Below are positions 45,952 to 54,052 of a stretch of 64,000 nt of DNA, one piece after another. The stretch covers positions 62,001-126,000 of the forward strand of contig NZ_JAGQFT020000005.1 of the NCBI RefSeq assembly GCF_018122625.2. Direction: 5' to 3'. Source of the stretch: Coralloluteibacterium stylophorae (lineage in GTDB: Bacteria > Pseudomonadota > Gammaproteobacteria > Xanthomonadales > Xanthomonadaceae). Numbering within the stretch: the first letter of the stretch is position 1; each line of letters begins with the position of its first letter. The position numbers and the translations under genes were made by a program. The notes below the pieces were generated by a model. The model searched no databases. It was not told the DNA's origin and saw nothing but the letters and a program-made list of their open reading frames with translations.

Positions 45952-47433
45952 TCAAGGCCCCTGCATCGGCGCAACGGTGAACATCACGCGCTCGCGATAC
46001 GGGCGGCCCAGCGTTTCGACGCGATAGCCCTTCGCCTCGATGCGGGACCGAACCTCGTCCCACAGCGCCTGCTTCGTGATGTAGACGACACCGGGTTCGC
46101 CTTCGGCCAGCTCGGTCGCCAGATCCTCATCGAACGTGGGATTGAAGCGCGCCCCCGGGACCGGCAGCAGCGACACCTTTTCGACCTCCGCGTTCAGATG
46201 CAGACGCAATCCGTAGCGCGCCATGTCCTCGACGAAGACCACTTCATGAATGGCGTCCGGCGTACGACTGCGCAGCACGTCGGACCACTCGGCCGCGTTC
46301 TTGTGCGACGGCCAGGCGGCCGCGCCGAGCTTTAGCGCGAGCAGGGCACCGCACCATGCCGCCAGCCATCCCCAATGCGGCAGGCTGCGACGTTCGCCCT
46401 GGCGCTGGATGGCGATGAGGATCGCGAGCGGCACGAACATCGGCAGCACATAGAGCGGCAGCCGCGAGCGCGCGAGGCAGAACACCGCCAGCGGCAGCAG
46501 CACCCAGATCGCGAGCAGCAGCATGGCCGCCTCCTGGTCGCGCGCACCGGGATCGCGCCAACGCCGGATCCGGCCGGGCAAGCCCCTGGTCCAGCGCCAC
46601 AGCGACGGGGTCCACGGCATCGTCCCCAGCACCAGCGTGGGTGCGTAGACGGCGAGCCAGCCATACCACTGGCCATTACGTCCGAACGCGTTGGTGGCAA
46701 TGCGATTGACCACCTCGTCGCCGATGAAATACTCGAACAGGCCCGGGTTGTTCAGGAAGACGGCCGCGTACCACGGCAAGGCCAGTACTGCGAACAGGAC
46801 GACGCCGGTGATCTCCAGCGCCCTGCGCCGCCCGGGCAACAGCCAGTCGCACAGGACGATGACTGCAAGCGGCAACAGCCCCGGCGGCCCCTTGGCCAAA
46901 AACGCGAGCGCGAACGCGGCCCACATCAGGACGATCCACATCTTGGGATGCGTCTTGCCCCACCGCGCTTCGACGAACGCCCAGACCGCGAGGGTTTCGC
47001 AGGCAGCGAGGACGAAATCCGTCGTCACGAGCTGCGAGGCCCCGAACGGCAGCAGCATCGTGGCGTAGACCACGGCCGCGGGCGTCTCGGTTCCCGGAGC
47101 GAGACGCCGCGCGGTGCGCCACGTTAGCCAGACGCAGAGCAGATAGGCCAGCGCGATCGGAAGCCGAGCAGCCCACGGGTTGCGGCCCAGCACGCCGACG
47201 CTCGACGCGATCGCCCAGTAGGTCAGCGGCGGCTTGGTCCAGTGCCCGACCTCGTCGTTGCGGCGCGGGTTGAGCCAGTCGCCGCTGTCGAGCATGTTGA
47301 CGGCGACGTTCGTGTAGCGCCCCTCGTCCGGGTCCCAGATGCCGCGGCTGCCAAGGAACGCGAGCGCCAGCGTCAGGACCATCACGATGGTCCAGAGGCC
47401 GGGCGCCGGCTTGCGCGGGAAGACCATCGACAC
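45952..47433 (-). CDS. ArnT-like membrane glycosyltransferase (GT83/PMT superfamily)
   Basis: A 493-residue polytopic protein with 10-12 hydrophobic segments. The first periplasmic loop contains the acidic motif WDPDEGRYTNVAVNML, which in ArnT/PMT enzymes supplies catalytic acidic residues, followed by WTKPPLTYW. The C-terminal third is a soluble periplasmic domain. Relatives transfer aminoarabinose or other sugars from undecaprenyl phosphate to lipid A or proteins. The last bases run up to IS debris, and a ColR-like receiver fragment lies upstream. In Xanthomonadaceae such glycosyltransferases are often near two-component genes that modify the envelope. The exact sugar is unknown. Confidence 0.82.
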   Translation of the reverse strand: MSMVFPRKPAPGLWTIVMVLTLALAFLGSRGIWDPDEGRYTNVAVNMLDSGDWLNPRRNDEVGHWTKPPLTYWAIASSVGVLGRNPWAARLPIALAYLLCVWLTWRTARRLAPGTETPAAVVYATMLLPFGASQLVTTDFVLAACETLAVWAFVEARWGKTHPKMWIVLMWAAFALAFLAKGPPGLLPLAVIVLCDWLLPGRRRALEITGVVLFAVLALPWYAAVFLNNPGLFEYFIGDEVVNRIATNAFGRNGQWYGWLAVYAPTLVLGTMPWTPSLWRWTRGLPGRIRRWRDPGARDQEAAMLLLAIWVLLPLAVFCLARSRLPLYVLPMFVPLAILIAIQRQGERRSLPHWGWLAAWCGALLALKLGAAAWPSHKNAAEWSDVLRSRTPDAIHEVVFVEDMARYGLRLHLNAEVEKVSLLPVPGARFNPTFDEDLATELAEGEPGVVYITKQALWDEVRSRIEAKGYRVETLGRPYRERVMFTVAPMQGP

Positions 47434-47753
47434 TGCGGATTAAGCTCCGGTGCACCCGTCCGCAATGAGCGCGTGTCGTGGAAGGAGACGGTGGAGGCGG
47501 TTGTTGACGCTGCCCATGAGCGGGATGGCTCCTAACGGGGTGTCCAGCCGTACACGTGCCAGCCGGGCTGCAGCGGATGGTCCAGCGTGGGCTGTCGGAA
47601 ATCGGTCGGAACGTCGTCAGCCGAGACAGAAGGGCAGTGCTCGCGCCGAAACCGCGGGGTGCGGAGGTGGAATGTCCGAGTCTCCGACCGGCTTCCGACC
47701 GTCGGACCGCTACAGTGGCCGCGGTCTGCCCTGTCTGCCGAATGGAGTGATGG
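47434..47753. other. Intergenic region between the glycosyltransferase and receiver fragment
   Basis: About 320 bases separating divergent genes. The end holds GGAGTG six bases before the receiver ATG. No gene, clear sigma-28/54 site or repeat is seen in the rest. Confidence 0.5.
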
Positions 47754-47886
47754 ATGCGCGTCCTGGTGGTCGAGGACAACCGGAACCTGATGTCCAATCT
47801 GTTCGAGTACTTCGAACCGCTGGGGCATACGCTCGACGCCGCGCCGATGGGCCACCGGGCTGCACTTGGCGCTGACCCAGAAGTGA
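47754..47886 (+). pseudogene. Truncated OmpR/ColR-type response regulator
   Basis: MRVLVVEDNRNLMSNLFEYF and EPLGHTLDAAP form the first 30 residues of a receiver with its acidic pair. Then the frame slips: one frame reads MGHRAALGAD, while a shifted frame keeps the expected ATGLHLALTQK up to 47886, after which homology is lost. The phospho-acceptor and DNA-binding domains are missing. The start resembles ColR of Xanthomonas, and the neighbouring glycosyltransferase fits such a regulator, so this may be the relic of a local two-component system. Confidence 0.65.
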
Positions 47887-48007
47887 CCGCCGTTCAGTCG
47901 TCGTCGGTCACATGCGGGTCGATGCGCCAATCGCTCTTGTCATAAAGCCCGAAGCCGTTGGGGATTAAGGGGTCGGGTTCATTTCAGGAACTAAGGGGTC
48001 AGGAACT

Positions 48008-48700
48008 AAGGGGTCGGGTTCATTTCCAGCGGGTCAGCGGATAAGGGGTCAAGTCATCCCTTTTTGCACCACGGAAAGCAAACCTGACCCCGTTGTTCAC
48101 CCGGGCCTGCCGCTGCGCCAGGACCTGCGGGTGTTCCATTTCGATCCATAGGCGTGAGCGCCGTTGCGCCGCACCGTGGCCGGACGCCACCGACAGGGCT
48201 GTCCGTAACGCCACCGACTCCTCCCCCATGCGCCGACTCCGTCTAGGGGAGGAGTGGACATGCGGTGTGTGCGAAAGCAGTGGTTCTTTTCCTACCCGCG
48301 TACGGGCGGGCCGCCTCGGATCGAAACTTCACGAGCGGGTACGGTGGCGGCTCGCTGCACGGAGGCTCGCCACCTGTCGTGCGGGACCGCCACCGCGCGT
48401 GCTCAGCCGAGCGACCCGCCGGCCTCACTTCGCCTACCCTCGGCGACAGCGACGCCCGTGCACCCCTCAGGACGAGACCATGCCCGCATTGCTCCAGCGC
48501 ACGAGCCGATCCTTCGCCGTCAGCGGCGCGTTCGCCGGCAGACGCAACCGCCGGCGCCCCTGGCCGCGGGTTGATCTTTGCGCGGCACTGCTCGCCCTGC
48601 TGGGGGCAACCGCGAGCCTCGGCTGCGCCACCGCATCCGAACCACCTTCGACGGCCAAGGAGGCCGCGGTCATGACTGCCCCGGAATCCGCATTCACAGC
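48008..48700 (+). repeat. ~690-bp direct repeat, copy A, covering leader and 5' end of lipoprotein A
   Basis: From the aaggggtcgggttcatttcc element to about codon 75 of the lipoprotein gene, this segment matches 49489-50182 at an offset of about 1,480 with a few substitutions and small indels. It includes a 90-bp element with inverted ends (ggggtcgggtt at 48010 and aacctgacccc near 48080), a non-coding leader and the signal-peptide region. Just upstream (47965-48007) are partial copies of the same ggggtc element. Confidence 0.88.
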
Positions 48701-49211
48701 TGCCAATCCCACCCTCAGCGCCGAAGAGATCGGTGAGCGGTTCCTGAAGCTGGTCGGAAGGCTGGAATCGCGCAGTGACCTTGATCTGGATCTTGTTCGA
48801 ACGACTCTGGGACTTAGGTTCTCAAGGGTTCCCGGGGATGAGCACCATCTTGTATCCGAGGCTCCTCTCGGTTCGGGTTGGAGCTACATCGCCGGCTTTC
48901 TTGAAGCGACTCCCTCGAACCTGAGCTCGGTATACCTGGACTTCAGGAGCTCGCAGGGCCCCGATGCAGAACTGACGCCTGTCTGCACCCTTGATTTCGG
49001 GCACTACCATAATGCGATGATCGAAATGGGCTTCATGGCCGACCCATACTACGATTACGATCACGGGCGTGAGCGTCTGCTGGACTGGCGCTATACGAAG
49101 TTCCGGGAAGGCGACGGTTCAGTCGATATGACCATTTCTATTGTTCCGCAAGATCCTCCCCCAGGCGCAACAGATCGCCGCTGCGTGAAATCCATCAGCA
49201 TGTTGAACTGA
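48480..49211 (+). CDS. Putative lipoprotein A of a tandem pair (candidate immunity-type protein)
   Basis: 243 residues. An arginine-rich start (RRNRRRPWPR) leads into a hydrophobic stretch ALLALLGATASLGC, a plausible though imperfect lipobox with the cysteine near residue 50. About 30 Ala/Thr/Ser-rich residues follow, then a globular domain beginning LSAEEIGERFLKLVGRLESR. A cysteine near TPVCTLDF and the end RRCVKSISMLN are matched in lipoprotein B (ATACALGF and PLCVRSIDMLD), suggesting a conserved disulfide. AGGA lies seven bases before the ATG. A candidate effector fragment starts 19 bases after the stop. Paired lipoprotein inhibitors (X-Tfi) of type IV secreted effectors have this build, but the assignment is inference. 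Confidence 0.72.
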   Translation: MPALLQRTSRSFAVSGAFAGRRNRRRPWPRVDLCAALLALLGATASLGCATASEPPSTAKEAAVMTAPESAFTAANPTLSAEEIGERFLKLVGRLESRSDLDLDLVRTTLGLRFSRVPGDEHHLVSEAPLGSGWSYIAGFLEATPSNLSSVYLDFRSSQGPDAELTPVCTLDFGHYHNAMIEMGFMADPYYDYDHGRERLLDWRYTKFREGDGSVDMTISIVPQDPPPGATDRRCVKSISMLN

Positions 49212-49230
49212 CCCCTTAGGGAGCGCCAGG

Positions 49231-49569
49231 ATGGCCACTCCAAATCCCGAGCTCGAAGCCGCGCTCGGCGCTTTCGCCGCGCAACCCGGCACCACGCTGG
49301 ATCAGGAAGCGCAGCTGCGTGCGGCGGTCGTCGCCGACGCCGATCGACTCGATCTGCTCAACCAGCAGGCCGCCGCCGGTCAGCTCAAGGGTTTCACCCT
49401 GGAAGCACCTGGCGGCGCATCCAATCTGACTGGCACCTATGACAAGGCAGCGGGCGTGGTCACCGTGCCGCTAGCCAGCTTTCGGAATAAGGGGTCGGGT
49501 TTCATTTCCAGCGGGTCAGCGAATAAGGCGTCAAGTCATCCCTTTTTGCACCACGGAAAGCAAACCTGA
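49231..49569 (+). pseudogene. Truncated gene, possibly the N-terminal part of a secreted effector
   Basis: The first 86 residues look like a real protein start: MATPNPELEAALGAFAAQPG, an alpha-helical stretch with LRAAVVADADRLDLLNQQAA, then GFTLEAPGGASNLTGTYDKA and VVTVPLASF. After LASF the frame runs straight into the aaggggtcgggtttc repeat element at 49489 and continues only as repeat-derived residues to 49569. GGAG stands seven bases before the ATG, and lipoprotein A ends 19 bases upstream, so the pair would be one operon. The start reminds me of conserved regions in Xanthomonadaceae proteins linked with XVIPCD-type type IV effectors. No XVIPCD is present here, so that identity is uncertain. 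Confidence 0.55.
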
Positions 49570-50182
49570 CCCCGTTGTTCACCCGGGCCTGCCGCTGCGC
49601 CCAGGAGCTGCGGGTGTTCCATCTCGATCCATAGTCGTGAGCGGCATGTGCGAGCCACGGTAGCCGGGACGCCATCGACAGGGTTGCCGGCAAGGTCACC
49701 GACTCCCCACCGCGCGCCGACTTCGTCCAGGGGAGGAGTGGACATGCGGCGTGCGAAAGCAGTCGTTGTTTTCCTACCCGCGCATGGGCAGACGGACTCG
49801 GACCGAAGCTTCACGAGCGGGTACGGTGGCGGCTCGCTGCACGGAGGCTCGCCACCTGTCGTGCGGGACCGCCGCCGCGCGTGCTCAGCCGATCGACCCG
49901 CCGGCCTCACTTCGCCTACCCTCGGCGACAGCGACGCCCGTGCACCCCTCAGGACGAGACCATGCCCGCATTGCTCCAGCGCACGAGCCGATCCTTCGCC
50001 GTCAGCGGCGCGTTCGCCGGCATATGCAACCGCCGGCGCCCCTGGCCGCGGGTTGATCTTTGCGCGGCACTGCTCGCCCTGCTGGGGGCAACCGCGAGCC
50101 TCGGCTGCGCCACCGCATCCGAACCACCTTCGACGGCCAAGGAGGCCGCGGTCATGACTGCCCCGGAATCCGCATCCACAGC
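49489..50182 (+). repeat. ~690-bp direct repeat, copy B, covering leader and 5' end of lipoprotein B
   Basis: Counterpart of 48008-48700. The copy begins inside the truncated gene at 49231 and ends about 74 codons into lipoprotein B. Beyond that point the two genes diverge strongly although still related. Confidence 0.88.
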
Positions 50183-50666
50183 TGCCAGTCCTGTCCTCAG
50201 CGCCGACGAGATCGGCAGCCGGTTCCTGAAGTTGATCGAGGGGTTGGAGTCGCGGGAAGACCTGAGTCCGGATCGCGTGCAGGAAGTACTGGGTCTCCCA
50301 CTTCAGCGTCGTGCGGATAGAGGGTTTTCCCACTATGGCCAAGTGCAGAAAAACGGCTGGAGGACCGGCCTTTTCCTGTACGACGAGTCACCCGGGCATA
50401 AGAGGCGGGTGAGCTTGCAGATCGACCAGTTCGAAGAAGGGATGCCTGCGACCGCCTGTGCCCTGGGCTTCGCGAAGTATCGCGGCGCGTTCGAAAGGAT
50501 GGGCTTCTTCGGATCGCCTGTGCACGGGGAGCATGGACAACTCGAGTACTGGCACTACTACAAGCCCAACGATCTTGTATTCCAGATAGTTCCTCAATAT
50601 GCGGTGCCTGAGGTTCCTGGCGTGGCAGGGCCGCTCTGCGTGCGCTCCATTGACATGTTGGACTGA
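49962..50666 (+). CDS. Putative lipoprotein B of a tandem pair (candidate immunity-type protein)
   Basis: 234 residues. The first 75 are nearly identical to lipoprotein A, including ALLALLGATASLGC. The mature domain is only distantly similar: LSADEIGSRFLKLIEGLESR aligns with A, then the central part (FSHYGQVQKNGWRTGLFLYD) differs, and the two converge again at ACALGFAKYRGAFERMGFF and at the C-terminal PLCVRSIDMLD. Identical export signals with diversified globular parts suit proteins that neutralise different versions of a toxin. No effector gene follows; a ggggtcaggttcatttc element begins directly after the stop. Confidence 0.72.
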   Translation: MPALLQRTSRSFAVSGAFAGICNRRRPWPRVDLCAALLALLGATASLGCATASEPPSTAKEAAVMTAPESASTAASPVLSADEIGSRFLKLIEGLESREDLSPDRVQEVLGLPLQRRADRGFSHYGQVQKNGWRTGLFLYDESPGHKRRVSLQIDQFEEGMPATACALGFAKYRGAFERMGFFGSPVHGEHGQLEYWHYYKPNDLVFQIVPQYAVPEVPGVAGPLCVRSIDMLD

Positions 50667-51122
50667 ATAAGGGGTCAGGTTCATTTCTATGCTAGCCGAG
50701 CCTTTCAGGCAGCGCCGCTTTCCAGAAGTAAGGGGTGGGGTTCAACTCCAGCGGATCAGCGAATAAAGAGGCCAGTCTCCTCTTGCGCACCAGAGAAATT
50801 GAACATGACCCCTTTGTTCCCCGTGCGTGGCGGCACCCGCGTGAGCAGGCCGGAAGCGCGCAGATAGCGCGAACGCTCTGCGCCTTGCCGGCGTGGCGGG
50901 CTTCGCGTCCGGCGACCCGATGATGCGCACCTGCCGCGTGCACGAGCGCGGTTGCATGCATCCGCGGCGTACCTTGCCGACCGCCTCTGCACTCGCGACA
51001 CGACGCTGTGGTATTGATTCCATGTCCGGCACCGTCGCGCGAGGCGACGCGGCCTGAGGACATGGAGCGGAGATCATCCGCGCGTCCGGCGCGGATGCCG
51101 CATTGCAGGGAGCAGGGGACAC
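50667..51122. repeat. Third copy of the ggggtc repeat element and leader of the next gene
   Basis: Partial ggggtcaggttcatttc words lie at 50669 and 50732. A degenerate version of the 90-bp element extends to a catgacccctttgttcc end near 50805. The remaining 300 bases up to the secreted protein show no gene. A GGAG/GGGGA-rich stretch just before 51123 serves as ribosome binding site. Confidence 0.65.
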
Positions 51123-51800
51123 ATGAAGGATTACGCCGTAGGCGCCATGCTGGCGCTGTGCCTGTGCGCGACCGCCGCGCAGGCCGTCGCCCAGGAGGTC
51201 ATGGCCGAGCGTGAGCAGGTATCGCGCGTCATGCCCGCGCGCCCGCCGGATGCCGCGCGCTGGCAGGCGGCGATGGCGCCGGGCACCGCGACCATCCGCG
51301 GCGTGGCGACCACCCGCCACCGGCTCAAGGCCGGCTTCAGCGGCATGATGTTCTACATCCCGAGCTCCAAGGATCGCAGGCCGGTGGAGTCGCAGCCGGT
51401 CCACCTGATGCCCTTCGATGAATATACGCAGGAGTGGCTGGATCTGTACCTGTCGGAGGGCGGCACCCGCGAGGTTCGCGGTGAGCCGTTGCGGACGGTG
51501 GCGGGCTTGGATCCATCGCTCGAGGCGCTGCGCCGCTCGATCATCACCAACTCGTCGGGCGATTTCGAGTTCCGCAACGTCTCGCCAGGGCGCTATCTCG
51601 TCTATGCGGAGCCCGAGTGGGAATCGGACGGCGTGGTCCGCACCGGTCGCGCCGCCGGCAACACGGTGGCCGGCTACGTCCATACCGCACGGGTCGATCT
51701 CGCGTACAAGATCATCGACGTGCCGGCAGGCGGCGGCGTGGTGGATGCCGACATCCGCTCCGAGAAGATCATCTACGAGAAGAAGACCTACGCCGACTGA
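51123..51800 (+). CDS. Secreted protein with carboxypeptidase-regulatory-like beta domain
   Basis: 225 residues with a signal peptide (cleavage probably after AQA near residue 21). The mature part contains a segment GTATIRGVATTR early and SSGDFEFRNVSPGRYLVYAE late, the signature of carboxypeptidase-regulatory-like (CarboxypepD_reg/Ig-like) beta sandwiches that often act as adhesive or scaffolding modules. Other parts are unassigned. No neighbouring gene helps assign a role; it stands alone between the lipoprotein pair and a cupin gene. Confidence 0.7.
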   Translation: MKDYAVGAMLALCLCATAAQAVAQEVMAEREQVSRVMPARPPDAARWQAAMAPGTATIRGVATTRHRLKAGFSGMMFYIPSSKDRRPVESQPVHLMPFDEYTQEWLDLYLSEGGTREVRGEPLRTVAGLDPSLEALRRSIITNSSGDFEFRNVSPGRYLVYAEPEWESDGVVRTGRAAGNTVAGYVHTARVDLAYKIIDVPAGGGVVDADIRSEKIIYEKKTYAD

Positions 51801-52006
51801 CTGCGGAGGGCACAGCTGGGTCGGGCGAAGCCCGCCCGCATCGGCGCGGGACGGCTGGCTGCAGTGTCCGCGCCGGAACGACGGGCCTGCCATAGCGGCC
51901 TCGGCGTGCATCGCTCGCCGCATCGAACCTGGCGAGCGAGGCGTGCCGTGCAGCCGTGCGCAGCCGCACGATGCGGGGGGCGCCCTCGCTCAGAGCAAGG
52001 GACGGT

Positions 52007-52318
52007 ATGAAGGTCGTTCGCGGCAGCACGTTCAAGGCGGATCGTCCCTGGGGCGCCACGCTTATCGCCAACATGGGTGGGATCACCACGCGCCTGCACT
52101 GGACCGATCAGCCCTACAAGTGGCACGTCAACGACGGCGAGGAGGTGTTCGCCGTCCTCGATGGCCGGGTGGAGATGCGGTACCGGGAGGCGGGGGTCGA
52201 GCGCAGCGTCATCCTGGAGACTGGCGACGTGTTTTATGCCGACGCCGGTACGGAGCATGTCGCCCATCCCATTGGCGAGGCGAGGATCCTGGTCGTCGAG
52301 CGCGAGGGCAGTGTCTAG
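52007..52318 (+). CDS. Small cupin-domain protein
   Basis: 103 residues forming a single cupin barrel. The metal-binding pattern is partial: WHVNDGEEVFAVLDGRVEMRY supplies His and Glu of motif 1, and GDVFYADAGTEHVAHP supplies His of motif 2. It resembles small stand-alone cupins of unknown substrate. AAGGGA precedes the ATG. The 206 bases upstream to the previous stop show no other feature. Confidence 0.78.
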   Translation: MKVVRGSTFKADRPWGATLIANMGGITTRLHWTDQPYKWHVNDGEEVFAVLDGRVEMRYREAGVERSVILETGDVFYADAGTEHVAHPIGEARILVVEREGSV

Positions 52319-52456
52319 GGCCCGCGACTCTGCCCTGGGTGCGGGCGGGATCCATCTGCGGCTGGATGGGCGGCCTCTATTCTCGGGCTCGCTCGATGCC
52401 GGTCGGTGCTTGCGGTCAGGCGGCCCCAGCTCGCGATCGAGTAGGAGACGCTCCGC

Positions 52457-52867
52457 ATGACGAGCACTTGGACATGCCCGCACTGCAGCCGCCGGTTCAC
52501 CCGGAAGAACCAGCGCCACGCCTGCGGGACGGGCGAGCGGAGCGATGTGCTGCGCAAGAGGCCCGCGGAGGTCGTCGACCTTTATTCGGCGCTGGAGACG
52601 TTCGCAACGTCGCTTGGGCCGGTCGAGGTCGTCACCCGCGAGCGCTACGTGCTGTTCCGGAGCAGGCGCGTCTTTGCGGATGCGATCGTGATGAGCGACG
52701 CCGTCCGGCTCGCCATCCACCTGACGCGCGAGGTCGAGCATCGACTGTTCTTCAAGGTGGTGTCGGATCACAGGCAGGTGACGCATGTCGCCAGGCTGCA
52801 TGACCTGCAGGACCTCGAGGCGATGGAGCCCTTCCTGCGGGAAGCCTACGAAGCCTCCTTATCCTGA
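52457..52867 (+). CDS. DUF5655-like protein with N-terminal zinc finger
   Basis: 136 residues. The N-terminus WTCPHCSRRFTRKNQRHACG has CxxC and HxC arranged like a small zinc ribbon. The rest resembles the DUF5655 domain (VEVVTRERYVLFRSRRVFAD, then a strand-helix segment ending EAYEASLS). The function of the family is unknown. It stands 138 bases after the cupin gene on the same strand. Confidence 0.68.
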   Translation: MTSTWTCPHCSRRFTRKNQRHACGTGERSDVLRKRPAEVVDLYSALETFATSLGPVEVVTRERYVLFRSRRVFADAIVMSDAVRLAIHLTREVEHRLFFKVVSDHRQVTHVARLHDLQDLEAMEPFLREAYEASLS

Positions 52868-53049
52868 AACGCAGTACGAGATGCCGGTGGCCGCCGGCCG
52901 GAAGCCGGCATGGCGGCTCTGGACGCCGTCGCCACGGTCGAAGCCATTCCTCCAGCGGCAGCACGGCGGCGACCTCGATCAGAAAGCCACCGCCGAGGCG
53001 CGGCCCTATTGACCCCGCCACCGCACCGGGTAGAGACTCGGTTCCAAGG
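52868..53049. other. Intergenic stretch without recognised feature
   Basis: This contains a short palindrome around gccgccggccggaagccggc but no gene, known repeat or promoter that I can support. Confidence 0.4.
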
Positions 53050-53217
53050 AGCCTAGAAACTCCGCACACAGCGGTACCCACCTCCGTCAAACCGGTGGGT
53101 TTTTTGTGCCCGTGTTTTCTCGCGGGCGTAGACCGACGCGATGCCTGCGTCGGGAGGGCGGTGAATAAAACACCCGAAAGGGGAATAAGCCCGCCGGCTG
53201 TGTGCGGTTTCTAGCCT
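53050..53217. ncRNA. Candidate structured RNA element upstream of the XAC0095-like gene
   Basis: The two ends are inverted repeats: GCCTAGAAAC plus CCGCACACAGC at about 53050-53071, and the complement of AGGCTAGAAACCGCACACAG at about 53197-53217, differing by one inserted base. Inside are three more helices in series: ACCCACC/GGTGGGT (53076-53082 with 53094-53100) followed by TTTTTT, GCCCG/CGGGC (53108-53112 with 53123-53127), and CCGACGC/GCGTCGG (53133-53139 with 53147-53153). The first of these resembles an intrinsic terminator. The whole could fold as a multi-hairpin RNA of about 168 bases, ending 56 bases before the gene. I do not recognise the family. Confidence 0.5.
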
Positions 53218-53273
53218 CCCGACTTCCCGTCCGCCGCCCGGCGGGCGGGCACTTCATGGAAGGAGGATGGGCA

Positions 53274-53873
53274 ATGTCGAACCGCGAATCGAACGCATCG
53301 AACACCACCGGCTATTTCCTGCCGGAGGACAGCCAGTTCCGGCTGAAGAAGCTGCGCGACCACATGACGTTCCTCTCGCACCTGGCGCAGCCGCGCACCT
53401 GGGACGGGGAGCGCGAATTCGCACCTGAGGTCCGGCTGGACGAGCTGGCGGTCTGCCTGGAACTGCTGGCCGAGCAGGCCGGGATGGTACTGGCCGAGGT
53501 GTCGTGGATGGCGCCTCCGAAGGACGAGGCGGATATCTCCGCAGCGGAGCGGAACGCCTCATCCGCCGAAGGCGAACCCGAGGACGCGCCGGAGGGCGTC
53601 CGCTTCGGCATCACCCTCGACCAGATCGACGACCTGAACCGCCTGGTGCAGATGATCTCGGCCCACGGCGACGCGATCGCCGCCGGCAGCGCCGGGCTGG
53701 CAGCGCAGACCCTGCCGTTGCTGGGCGAGGCGATCTTCGAGGGGGCCGAGGCCGTGCGCACCATCCTCGATCAGGTCGAGGCGCAGCGTTCCGGCCCGAC
53801 CCCGTCGAAGCGGAACGGCGTCGGCGAGGCGCGGGCGGTCTACCGCATCGCGCCCCTGCCTGCCGCCGCGTAG
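53274..53873 (+). CDS. XAC0095-like protein of unknown function
   Basis: 199 residues. The start region TGYFLPEDSQFRLKKLRDHM with the following LRDHMTFLSHLAQPRT resembles the small XAC0095-type family known from Xanthomonadaceae. The rest is mostly helical, with LDELAVCLELLAEQAGMVL and LDQIDDLNRLVQMISAHG, and no signal peptide. ATG 53274 is preceded by a strong AGGAGG seven bases upstream, which decides against longer in-frame starts. The candidate RNA element ends 56 bases earlier. The function is unknown. Confidence 0.7.
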   Translation: MSNRESNASNTTGYFLPEDSQFRLKKLRDHMTFLSHLAQPRTWDGEREFAPEVRLDELAVCLELLAEQAGMVLAEVSWMAPPKDEADISAAERNASSAEGEPEDAPEGVRFGITLDQIDDLNRLVQMISAHGDAIAAGSAGLAAQTLPLLGEAIFEGAEAVRTILDQVEAQRSGPTPSKRNGVGEARAVYRIAPLPAAA

Positions 53874-54052
53874 CACCCCGCCTGCCGCGCGCGCCGTGCC
53901 CCGGCGCCGCGGCAGGCTTGTTCATCCCGACCCCCGGACGATCAGGCAAGGATCCGGAAATCCCGTTCTACCGGGCGCCGGCGCGGGGCGACGAGCATGG
54001 CCTCCACGACGAACCGGCCCGCTCCGGGCCGCGAACCGGGAGACCTGCCGAC

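Noticed and set aside
48093-48479. N-terminal extension of lipoprotein A back to 48093
   Set aside because: It covers the non-coding repeat leader; the Shine-Dalgarno sequence and lipoprotein signal both support 48480, and lipoprotein B confirms this start.
53076-53105. Simple terminator for the DUF5655-like gene
   Set aside because: The hairpin lies 209 bases past that gene and inside a larger inverted repeat, so treating it only as a terminator would miss the surrounding structure.
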